Shown here in pieces: positions 1 to 5,305 of a DNA stretch of 5,305 nt. A program made the position numbers and the translations under genes. Position 1 is the stretch's first letter. Each line of letters starts with the position of its first letter. The stretch spans positions 1-5,305 of the forward strand of contig FR889359.1 of the NCBI GenBank assembly GCA_000432895.1, given 5' to 3'. The notes beneath the pieces were generated by a model. That model was not told the DNA's origin. It saw only the letters and a program-made list of their open reading frames with translations, and made no database searches. The stretch is from Firmicutes bacterium CAG:449. GTDB taxonomy: Bacteria; Bacillota_I; Bacilli_A; RFN20; CAG-449.

Positions 1-186
1 TGAAGGTAAACATACTGTCTTAATAATTTCACTTTGTTCGTTTACATTATTAGAAACTGGTTTTCTTAAACCATTAGGACCATCATTAACAACAATTACA
101 TTTTCTTGATCTTTATAAGAAGCAATCTCCCAACCAGATAATCCCATTAAATATTTATAGTGGTTAAATCTTTCTTTTTTATTCAT
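1..186 (-). CDS. Glycoside hydrolase family 3 enzyme (beta-glucosidase-like), N-terminal fragment
   Basis: Only the first 62 codons are present; the frame is open to the left edge of the window. The translation begins MNKKERFNHYKYLMGLSG and carries the conserved N-terminal GH3 pattern: SGWE near residues 17-20, then VNDGPNGLRKP at about residues 33-43, and TVCLPS at the edge. In GH3 enzymes the corresponding segments are 'SG..fW', 'DGPhGLRKQ' and 'T.fPs', which line the start of the TIM-barrel domain and the -1 sugar subsite. Known GH3 members remove terminal beta-linked sugars (glucose, xylose, N-acetylglucosamine) from oligosaccharides. The catalytic Asp and the acid/base lie outside the window, so specificity cannot be judged. 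The start is about 15 residues shorter than many clostridial GH3 proteins and lacks the usual leading 'MTLEEK' helix. No signal peptide is visible, so a cytoplasmic enzyme is likely. It lies 92 bp downstream of the lipoprotein gene on the same strand, with a hairpin between them. Confidence 0.82.
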   Translation of the reverse strand, partial: MNKKERFNHYKYLMGLSGWEIASYKDQENVIVVNDGPNGLRKPVSNNVNEQSEIIKTVCLPS

Positions 187-190
187 ACAT

Positions 191-195
191 CCTCC
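191..195 (-). promoter_or_regulatory. Ribosome binding site of the GH3 gene
   Basis: GGAGG on the minus strand lies 4 bases before the ATG at 186-184. An earlier ATG at 190-188 directly abuts the GGAGG and runs into TAA after three codons (M-Y-E-stop). The second ATG is therefore the real start. Confidence 0.75.
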
Positions 196-197
196 AA

Positions 198-256
198 AAC
201 AAAAAGATAGGAATATTCTTTAACTAAATTATATAAGAGCTTTCCCATCTTTTGTT
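198..256 (-). terminator. Imperfect hairpin between lipoprotein and GH3 genes (attenuating or terminator-like)
   Basis: Read on the minus strand, the arm AACAAAAGATGGGAA (256-242) can pair with TTCCTATCTTTTTGTT (213-198), with one G-U pair and one bulged base. The loop is about 28 nt, and inside it CUCUU/AAAGA-type pairing could extend the stem. The 3' arm is itself U-rich and is followed by UU and then the GGAGG of the GH3 gene. This could be a leaky terminator or an mRNA-stabilising hairpin that lowers GH3 expression relative to the lipoprotein. The large loop and weak A-U pairs make strong termination doubtful. The loop also contains a TATAAT (minus strand, 233-228), a possible -10 box for separate GH3 transcription, but no good -35 sits 17 bp upstream. 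Confidence 0.4.
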
Positions 257-278
257 ATGTTAAAAATAATAATTAAAC

Positions 279-2279
279 TTAATCTACTAAACTAGAATAA
301 GAAATATTTGTATAAGTTCCAGATAATCTTCTATTTTGGAATAATAATCTTACTTCTCCATTAGATGTTGTTGAATTAATTGAAACTTGTTGAGTTTCAC
401 TAGGATTTTTCACTGAAGTTGCAACTAAAGTATATTGATCTAATCCATTAACTACTTTTCTTGTTAATTTAAAGTTAATTCCTTCTGAATCATCAAGAGT
501 TAATTTTGTTCCATTACTTCTATCCCATCCAGCAGCCTTAGCAAATAAAGAAGCTTGTCCATCTTTTGGATAATTAATTCCTAAATCGAAATAATCACTA
601 TTATCAACACCTTGTCTAACTCTTACATAAGCATCAGATACATCAGTATTAGTAGCATTATTCTTTTTATATGTCCAATTCAAGGTAAAGTCTCCACCAA
701 AGATTGCATATGGAGAAGCCACTGCATCATTTGTTGATCCATTATCAGATAAAACAGTAAATCCATTTGCACTATCCATTCTAATATTACTATTTACTGC
801 ACCATTATAACTTCTTGAATCATAAGGATTAACAATGTTTCCATCATTTAATAATTCGTTAACCTTATCACTTGCTTCAGTGCCACTATAGTATTGAATT
901 TTGTTCATAGTAACCATTCTGCCTTCAGTTCCTGCGCCTCTCATATATGGTCCTGGAACAGAAACTAAATCTTTAAATTTAGGTGAAGAATAAGTTCCTA
1001 CTAAAGTATCATTAACAAATGCATAGAACATATCATCAATTCTAGCTACAGCATATTTGAATTCATAACTTGTTACATTGCCTTCCGCATTTTTAGTAAA
1101 CATATTATTGAAGAAGTTATTTTGTCTTAATTCTCTTTGATTTTCATTATCGATAGCCCAACCATCTCCACCATTAAAGACTTGAGCATATGGACTTTCT
1201 TTATCTCCATATTGAACTCTTCCAATTGCACTTTGAATCCATAATTGACCATCACCATTTGCTTCTAAACCCCATCTTTTATCATTTTTTACATAATGAG
1301 CCATACCTAAATAGAAACCTTGAGTATCATTATTAAAGCTACCTAAAATGTTATTATAGCTATTTAAGAAATTCATTTCTGCATAATATACTTTACTTGG
1401 TTCCATTACAAATGCATTGACAAAATGACCTGTATTCTTCATACCAATAACTTGATCTTTTTCATTATATGTCCAAGTTGATTCTCTAGTGCCACCATCA
1501 GAACCTGGATACATTACTTGTCGATAAACATCAAAAGTTTTAGTATCAGAATATGTTTCTTCTTCATTAGCAGGATTCTTGACTGTAATTTTTAAAGTAT
1601 GAGCACTTCCAGTATAAGTCTTAGGAATAAAATTATAAGATCCATCAGCTTGTTTTGTTAAAACTGCTTTTTCATCTGTTTCATCAGTTAAAGTATAATC
1701 AAGATCTTCACCTGTTTTAGATTTAACAGTAATACCTTTAAGATATCTATTGTCATCTAAAGCATGTCTTTGACCAGATTCAGTTCCCCAATTAATAACT
1801 GCTTCAAATTTTTCATTTACAGTTACTTTTACTGAATCTTTAATAGTTTCACTAGCACTAACAGTAATAGTAGCTTCACCAGCTCCAGCAATAATAATGT
1901 TTGTATTAGAAATAATAGCAACATCAGTATTATCAGAAGTGATAGTTAACTTTTCATTTTCTAAAGCTTCTTCAACAGTATAATCATTTGGAGTTAAACC
2001 AATTTGAATTTTTCTTGGAGCGTCTCCAACCATCCATTTTTTCATTAAATCATCTTTATTTGTAATTGTTACTGTTTCAATTACTTTTTCTTTAATAGAT
2101 GTTGTTGTATCTGTTGTCGTATCAGAAGTAGTCGTCGATGTTGTACTTTCTGATGTAGTTGTGTTGCTTGTTGTATGAGAAGTATCATTAGGCGTTGAAG
2201 AACTTGATGTTTCTCCACATCCAGTAATCCCCACTAACAACATACCAAGCATTAAAACATTTAATGATTTCTTTTTCAT
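279..2279 (-). CDS. Secreted lipoprotein with Ser/Thr stalk, Ig-like modules and two jelly-roll-like domains; probable glycan-binding surface protein
   Basis: Complete, 666 residues. Residues 1-20 form a lipoprotein signal peptide: KKK, a hydrophobic core, then the lipobox ITGC with the lipidated Cys at residue 21. Residues 24-61 are a Thr/Ser-rich stalk. Residues about 66-155 resemble a bacterial Ig-like (Big_2) domain, with the typical 'ITSDNTDVAIIS ... AGAGEATITVSA' pattern. Residues about 159-253 look like a second beta-sandwich. Residues about 256-466 and 490-666 look like two concanavalin A/LamG-type jelly-roll domains with matching landmarks (GFYLGMAHY at 321-329 versus YFDLGINYP at 563-571), suggesting an internal duplication. 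No catalytic motif is recognised. Mature protein would sit on the outer face of the membrane, held away from it by the stalk. A carbohydrate-capturing role is inferred from the fold guess and from the GH3, GtaA-like and LacI neighbours; adhesion is the main alternative. The ATG at 2279 has an excellent ribosome binding site and a cre-controlled promoter upstream. Confidence 0.85.
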   Translation of the reverse strand: MKKKSLNVLMLGMLLVGITGCGETSSSSTPNDTSHTTSNTTTSESTTSTTTSDTTTDTTTSIKEKVIETVTITNKDDLMKKWMVGDAPRKIQIGLTPNDYTVEEALENEKLTITSDNTDVAIISNTNIIIAGAGEATITVSASETIKDSVKVTVNEKFEAVINWGTESGQRHALDDNRYLKGITVKSKTGEDLDYTLTDETDEKAVLTKQADGSYNFIPKTYTGSAHTLKITVKNPANEEETYSDTKTFDVYRQVMYPGSDGGTRESTWTYNEKDQVIGMKNTGHFVNAFVMEPSKVYYAEMNFLNSYNNILGSFNNDTQGFYLGMAHYVKNDKRWGLEANGDGQLWIQSAIGRVQYGDKESPYAQVFNGGDGWAIDNENQRELRQNNFFNNMFTKNAEGNVTSYEFKYAVARIDDMFYAFVNDTLVGTYSSPKFKDLVSVPGPYMRGAGTEGRMVTMNKIQYYSGTEASDKVNELLNDGNIVNPYDSRSYNGAVNSNIRMDSANGFTVLSDNGSTNDAVASPYAIFGGDFTLNWTYKKNNATNTDVSDAYVRVRQGVDNSDYFDLGINYPKDGQASLFAKAAGWDRSNGTKLTLDDSEGINFKLTRKVVNGLDQYTLVATSVKNPSETQQVSINSTTSNGEVRLLFQNRRLSGTYTNISYSSLVD
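2097..2210 (-). repeat. Low-complexity Thr/Ser stalk-coding segment
   Basis: This encodes residues 24-61 of the lipoprotein, almost only Thr, Ser, Asp, Glu and Asn, with repeating TTTSD/TTTDTTTS units. On the + strand it appears as recurring GTTGT, GTAGT and GTCGT triplet mixtures. Such stalks follow the lipid-anchored Cys in many Gram-positive surface lipoproteins and span the wall or glycan layer. The codons vary (ACT, ACA, ACG and ACC all appear), so it is not a simple DNA microsatellite. Confidence 0.75.
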
Positions 2280-2285
2280 AATATT

Positions 2286-2294
2286 CTCCCTCCT
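2286..2294 (-). promoter_or_regulatory. Strong ribosome binding site of the lipoprotein gene
   Basis: AGGAGGGAG on the minus strand. The AGGAGG core ends 9 bases, and the whole purine run 6 bases, before the ATG at 2279. It is the strongest Shine-Dalgarno match in the window and fixes the start just ahead of the signal peptide. Confidence 0.85.
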
Positions 2295-2305
2295 AAATTT
2301 TTAAT

Positions 2306-2334
2306 ATTATAAAAGATAATGTTACCGCTTACAT
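2306..2334 (-). promoter_or_regulatory. Candidate sigma-A promoter of the lipoprotein gene
   Basis: An exact TATAAT lies on the minus strand at 2311-2306, giving a predicted transcription start near 2298 and a leader of about 20 nt containing the ribosome binding site. With a 17-bp spacer the -35 hexamer would be ATGTAA (2334-2329), which matches TTGACA at only three positions, so the promoter may be weak. The cre-like operator covers the spacer and this -35. The -10 call is good; the -35 is tentative. Confidence 0.55.
2320..2333 (-). promoter_or_regulatory. cre-like operator (CcpA/LacI-family binding site)
   Basis: The minus-strand sequence TGTAAGCGGTAACA agrees with every fixed or degenerate position of the cre consensus TGWAANCGNTNWCA, including the central CG. 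It has partial dyad symmetry (10 of 14 positions). It overlaps the -35 and spacer of the lipoprotein promoter, a position where bound protein would block RNA polymerase. The binder could be CcpA, encoded elsewhere, giving glucose repression, or the LacI-family protein encoded just upstream at 2481-3476, giving local induction. The sequence alone cannot separate these. Confidence 0.7.
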
Positions 2335-2415
2335 TTTAGAATAAAGATTCAATAAAATAACTCATTAAAAATAATGTATATGACAACTTATTGTTTAAAT
2401 GTAAGTTTTAACATG

Positions 2416-2443
2416 TATTAATTACCTAAAAATGGAATTAATA
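2416..2443 (-). other. Inverted repeat in the lacI-lipoprotein intergenic region
   Basis: TATTAATTCC (minus strand, 2443-2434) can pair with GGTAATTAATA (2426-2416), a 10-bp stem with one bulged base and a 7-nt loop. It has no U-run on either side, so it is not a classical intrinsic terminator. Together with the hairpin at 2461-2484 it may protect or define the 3' end of the regulator mRNA. The stem is nearly all A-T and could be chance in such AT-rich DNA. Confidence 0.25.
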
Positions 2444-2460
2444 AAATGTGAGTGTTTTTT

Positions 2461-2490
2461 ATAATAACCAAAATGGTTTATTATTTTTTT
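2461..2490 (+). terminator. Hairpin over the lacI stop codon with a T-run on the + strand
   Basis: ATAATAACC (2461-2469) pairs with GGTTTATTAT (2475-2484) around a 5-nt loop, with one bulge. On the + strand it is followed by six T (2485-2490), the layout of an intrinsic terminator for transcription against the genes. On the minus strand the hairpin is followed by A-rich sequence, so it would be a poor terminator for the lacI transcript. It overlaps the tandem TAA TAA stop of the regulator gene. It could act on antisense transcription or simply be a 3'-end hairpin. Confidence 0.3.
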
Positions 2491-3476
2491 CTTTGGTGTA
2501 ATCTAACAGGAACTTTATACAAAGTATATTCTTTATTATCAAAATACGCTTTAACACAATTAATTGCTTCTAAAGCTAATTCTTCAAAACTATATTTAAT
2601 AGACGTTATATCAATCATTCCACAATTTTGTTCACATAAAGCATCATAGCCAATAATATGTAGTTGAGGAAAAACCAATCTAATGTTAGGTACTAATTTA
2701 TTTAATTTTCTAAGTAAGACATAAACAATATCATCATTGAAACAATAAAAGCCATAATAACCTTCTTTTATCATTTGTAAAATCTCTTGAATATTTTCAC
2801 CTTTTCTAATTCCCTCAAAACAAACTTCTTTAAAAGAAGCATCTGGAAGTAATTTAAATATTCGACTTTTAAAATATTCACTTCTAACATCATTAGTAAA
2901 TGAATTTCCTTTACTTGTTAAAGAAACATAAACAAATTTATTTAAATGATGATAATTAACTAAATAATTTGCAACGATTTCACTTCCAAATTCATCATCA
3001 GTTCTAATAGAAAAAACATAATCATATTTACTAACTAAGCCAATTAAAACTAAAGGAATATTATTAACTTTAGCTAATTCTACTGCTTCTTCTTCAAACT
3101 CAAACAAAGAAATTAAAGCATCAACTCTTTGAGAAATACAATTTTTAATTACTGTCGCATCAACTCGTGAATTTGAATTAACTATTGTTATTTCATAATT
3201 AGGATCTTCTCTAATCTTTTTAAATAAATTAGAACACATCGTGGCGAAAAAAAGATTTTTAAATTCACTTGTTGCAACCGCTATTAAACGTTTTCCATTA
3301 TAAGATAATTTTGACATAGTTGATGGCAAATATCCCATCTCAATAGCCTTAAGTCTAACACTTTCTTTTGTTTTTTTAGAAATATCTTTACAATCACGAA
3401 GTGCTCTAGATACTGTGTTCATAGAGATATTTAATTCTGCAGCAATTTCTTTTAAACCAACATCTTTTATTGCCAT
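2481..3476 (-). CDS. LacI-family transcriptional regulator
   Basis: Complete, 331 residues, the usual length for the family. The N-terminal helix-turn-helix is clear: KEIAAELNISMNTVSRAL at residues 9-26, followed by KKTKESVRLKAIEMGYLP (34-51). The rest is a periplasmic-binding-protein-like effector domain with the expected landmarks: IRTDDEFGSEI (157-167), R198 in 'DVRSEYF', FNDD (246-249), IIGYDAL (274-280), ITSIKYSFEELALEA (290-304) and a terminal VRLHQR. By family analogy it binds an operator as a dimer and changes affinity when a sugar or sugar phosphate binds. The recognition helix has Met19-Asn20 where LacI has Tyr17-Gln18 and CcpA has Met-Ala. The hinge is atypical: after 'YLP' the position that usually holds the DNA-intercalating Leu is Ser58, with a Leu one residue earlier. 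It is the second gene after the GtaA-like enzyme. A likely target is the operator at 2320-2333, though this is inferred. It ends in two successive TAA codons. Confidence 0.93.
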   Translation of the reverse strand: MAIKDVGLKEIAAELNISMNTVSRALRDCKDISKKTKESVRLKAIEMGYLPSTMSKLSYNGKRLIAVATSEFKNLFFATMCSNLFKKIREDPNYEITIVNSNSRVDATVIKNCISQRVDALISLFEFEEEAVELAKVNNIPLVLIGLVSKYDYVFSIRTDDEFGSEIVANYLVNYHHLNKFVYVSLTSKGNSFTNDVRSEYFKSRIFKLLPDASFKEVCFEGIRKGENIQEILQMIKEGYYGFYCFNDDIVYVLLRKLNKLVPNIRLVFPQLHIIGYDALCEQNCGMIDITSIKYSFEELALEAINCVKAYFDNKEYTLYKVPVRLHQRKK

Positions 3477-3481
3477 AATGA

Positions 3482-3487
3482 CTCCTT
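3482..3487 (-). promoter_or_regulatory. lacI ribosome binding site overlapping the upstream stop codon
   Basis: AAGGAG on the minus strand lies 5 bases before the ATG at 3476. Its first two bases are the last two of the TAA (3488-3486) ending the GtaA-like gene. Ribosomes terminating there would sit on the regulator's initiation site, which suggests translational coupling and one shared mRNA. Confidence 0.75.
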
Positions 3488-5305
3488 ATTTATTCATAAG
3501 TAATGGAAAGAAAATTCCACCTTGAACTGTTCTATTTTTCATAAAATAAGATAAACCAGTCTTTGTTTCATACCAATCTGGAAATGGTGTTCTATTTACT
3601 CCATTTTTCATATAATTAACAATTCCATCTATAATTTTATTTTTTAATTCATCACTAACAAAACTTGCCACCCATAATTGCCAATCTGTTTTAGAATAAT
3701 CTTTTCTTTCATCAAGAGGTATTCCGAATTCATTTACTTTTGTTAAATATAAATTAATTTCATGATTAATAATTTCTTGAGAGAATAAATTAAACTTTAA
3801 AAATTTATCCATTGCAAAATTATATTTTAAAGAAAATCTATTATCATTTTCTTGATATGTTAAAGGTAAAAAACCTCTTTTAGAAGAATAAGATTCTATA
3901 TATTTAGTAAATGATTTAACAATTTTATTATATTTAAGTTCATTTTCTTGATTATTTAAGATTTTTGATAATTTTGCAAAGGCTTTTAAAGCAATACAAG
4001 CCTTAATCGATAAATTAATATTTTTATCTAAATGACCCGCAAAATCATCAGTACATAATTGATTATCTGGAATTAATCCTTTTTTAGATAAATAGTTTGC
4101 CCATTTATTAAATATTTCATAATTTTTCTTTATAAAATCAAGATCTTTAGTTTCTTTATAATAACTATAAGCCATTATTAACATATCGCCAGATTCTTCA
4201 ACAGGCATTTGTTTATCTTTATAATAAATATCATCTTTAAAAGGATAATTAGCAAATACTGGATATGTTTCAACACCAAAGTCTTTTTCACTATTGTATT
4301 TTATTCTTTCTTCTTTATTACCATAAACTTGTCCCACTACTAATGGATATCTACCAACATCATGGGGAGCAAAATCATATTTCCAAATTGGTTTAGAAGC
4401 AAAATCAAGAATTGGAACCATCATCCCTTTAACTAAAATTGGTGAAAACATTAAATATAAAGGAAGCGATGGATAAGAAACATCAACAGTCCCAATACAT
4501 CCATTAGATCCACATTCTTTTGATAAAAATAATAAATCACCATTTCTTTTTTGAACTAATTTATGTCCACCAATTGATTGACGATATGAAGCACAGCAAA
4601 GTAAATAATAATGAGGAGAAACTTTATCCGCCAATTTTTTTATTTTATCATCCATTCTTTTCATTTTATTTTCAATAGAAGGAATATTATAATACACATA
4701 TCTAATCGCATCAAAAATATTTTTTCCATCTTCAAAATAATAAGTTTTTAAAAAATCATCAAAATATTGAATAGCCACTACATCATCATGACCTATTAAA
4801 ATATTACCTTGATAAGATTTATTAGAAGCTGAAATATATTTATCTTCGCCATCAAACTTCGGCATAAAATCATCGTTTAATAAATATGTTTTTAAATGTT
4901 TTTTTCCAAAAAAGTGAGCATTTTCACCAGCTAAATAAAAATATCCCCAATCTGATAAAAATTCATCATTACTTTGTGATAAATATAATTGCCTTCTTAA
5001 GCCAAATTTTGCAACATTATATTTTCTAAACTTAAATTCATTACCAATAATTTGATGTTTATCATTATTACCTTCGTTATAACACCATTTTTCATTCATT
5101 AATAAATAAATCTCAAAATCATGTTTATTTGAACAAACAAAATCATAATGCATATAACAAATAGGGCATGATAACAACTTCAAATCATTCAATGTTAATG
5201 GTGAAACAAATTCAACTTTTAAAATAAAATCATCTTTTTTAAAAGTATAAATAGTTTTAAATGTTTCTAATTCAACATTAATTTGTTCTAACTTTTCAAA
5301 TTCAC
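3486..5305 (-). CDS. GtaA/DUF4965-type six-hairpin protein (annotated 'glutaminase' family; probable glycosidase), 5'-truncated by the window edge
   Basis: 605 codons are visible. A start could be called at the TTG at 5192, but the frame stays open for 37 more codons to the edge, and those residues (FKTIYTFKKDDFILKVEF, then VSPLTLNDLKLLSCP) fit the N-terminal beta-sandwich of the family. The true start is outside the window. The protein resembles the Aspergillus GtaA / DUF5127-DUF4965-DUF1793 family. Visible-residue landmarks: DWGYFYLA (118-125), KECGSNGCIGTVDVSYPS (262-279), APHDVGRYPL (312-321), MPVEESGD (366-373), QLCTDDFAGH (415-424), DERKDYSKTDWQLW (531-544), PDWYETKTG (575-583) and RTVQGGIF (591-598). 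The C-terminal part is an alpha/alpha six-hairpin fold typical of glycosidases; conserved Asp and Glu in EESG, TDDFAGH and KTDW are candidate catalytic residues by inference. The fungal founder is called a glutaminase, but here the enzyme is cotranscribed with a sugar-type regulator and lies near a GH3 gene, favouring a carbohydrate substrate. No signal peptide can be judged. The gene ends with TAA 9 bases before the regulator. Confidence 0.88.
   Translation of the reverse strand, partial: EFEKLEQINVELETFKTIYTFKKDDFILKVEFVSPLTLNDLKLLSCPICYMHYDFVCSNKHDFEIYLLMNEKWCYNEGNNDKHQIIGNEFKFRKYNVAKFGLRRQLYLSQSNDEFLSDWGYFYLAGENAHFFGKKHLKTYLLNDDFMPKFDGEDKYISASNKSYQGNILIGHDDVVAIQYFDDFLKTYYFEDGKNIFDAIRYVYYNIPSIENKMKRMDDKIKKLADKVSPHYYLLCCASYRQSIGGHKLVQKRNGDLLFLSKECGSNGCIGTVDVSYPSLPLYLMFSPILVKGMMVPILDFASKPIWKYDFAPHDVGRYPLVVGQVYGNKEERIKYNSEKDFGVETYPVFANYPFKDDIYYKDKQMPVEESGDMLIMAYSYYKETKDLDFIKKNYEIFNKWANYLSKKGLIPDNQLCTDDFAGHLDKNINLSIKACIALKAFAKLSKILNNQENELKYNKIVKSFTKYIESYSSKRGFLPLTYQENDNRFSLKYNFAMDKFLKFNLFSQEIINHEINLYLTKVNEFGIPLDERKDYSKTDWQLWVASFVSDELKNKIIDGIVNYMKNGVNRTPFPDWYETKTGLSYFMKNRTVQGGIFFPLLMNK

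Noticed and set aside
188..190. First ATG after the GGAGG as start of the GH3 gene
   Set aside because: It directly abuts the ribosome binding site and reaches a TAA after three codons.
279..2279. Lipoprotein as an ABC-transporter substrate-binding protein
   Set aside because: It has the lipobox, but the body is made of beta-rich Ig-like and jelly-roll-like modules, with no alpha/beta binding-protein pattern and no permease genes beside it.
2340..2415. Tiny frames on the minus strand in the intergenic region (MLKLTFKQ and MSYFIESLF) as leader peptides
   Set aside because: Eight and nine codons with no convincing ribosome binding site and no link to a hairpin switch; expected by chance in AT-rich DNA.
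2452..2649. A 65-codon open frame on the + strand
   Set aside because: It lies mostly antisense within the well-supported LacI-family gene, has no ribosome binding site, and encodes nothing recognisable.
5190..5192. TTG as the start codon of the GtaA-like gene
   Set aside because: The frame is open upstream to the edge, the upstream residues match the family, and no Shine-Dalgarno sequence is placed before it.
1..5305. TGA read as tryptophan (mycoplasma code), suggested by the extreme AT content
   Set aside because: Conserved Trp positions, for example in the GH3 SGWE and the GtaA-like KTDWQLW, use TGG, and no frame needs a TGA to be read through.
1..5305. CRISPR array, tRNA, rRNA, insertion sequence or phage signature
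   Set aside because: No regularly spaced direct repeats, no tRNA-like cloverleaf, no transposase or integrase fragments and no flanking terminal repeats were found on reading both strands.

Overview
The window is a strongly AT-rich stretch with all genes on the minus strand. The style is that of a low-GC Firmicute or Mollicutes-like gut bacterium: AGGAGG-type ribosome binding sites, TAA stops, a lipobox lipoprotein with a Ser/Thr-rich stalk, and a catabolite-response-type operator. Tryptophan is read from TGG and no TGA interrupts the frames, so nothing points to the mycoplasma code. The exact taxon cannot be fixed from the sequence.

In transcription order (right to left) there are four genes. 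(1) The C-terminal 605 codons of a GtaA/DUF4965-type protein (3486-5305), whose reading frame runs off the right edge. (2) A LacI-family regulator (2481-3476), 9 bases after it and probably translationally coupled. (3) After a 201-bp intergenic region, a 666-residue secreted lipoprotein (279-2279) with a lipid anchor, a Thr/Ser stalk, Ig-like modules and what looks like a duplicated jelly-roll domain. (4) The first 62 codons of a glycoside hydrolase family 3 enzyme (1-186), cut by the left edge.

The intergenic region before the lipoprotein gene holds an exact TATAAT -10 box. Just upstream is a 14-bp site, TGTAAGCGGTAACA, that fits every position of the Bacillus CcpA cre consensus and covers the expected -35 region. 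The lipoprotein (and perhaps GH3) unit therefore looks repressible by CcpA or by the LacI-type protein encoded next door. A hairpin lies between the lipoprotein and GH3 genes and may cut down read-through.

Together this reads as a small carbohydrate-use locus: a surface glycan-binding lipoprotein, a GH3 glycosidase, a six-hairpin (GtaA-like) enzyme that in this setting is more likely a glycosidase than a glutaminase, and a sugar-responsive regulator. The substrate is unknown and no transporter is seen. None of the protein families is new. The combination, the lipoprotein architecture and the unconfirmed activity of the GtaA-like enzyme are the points most worth following.
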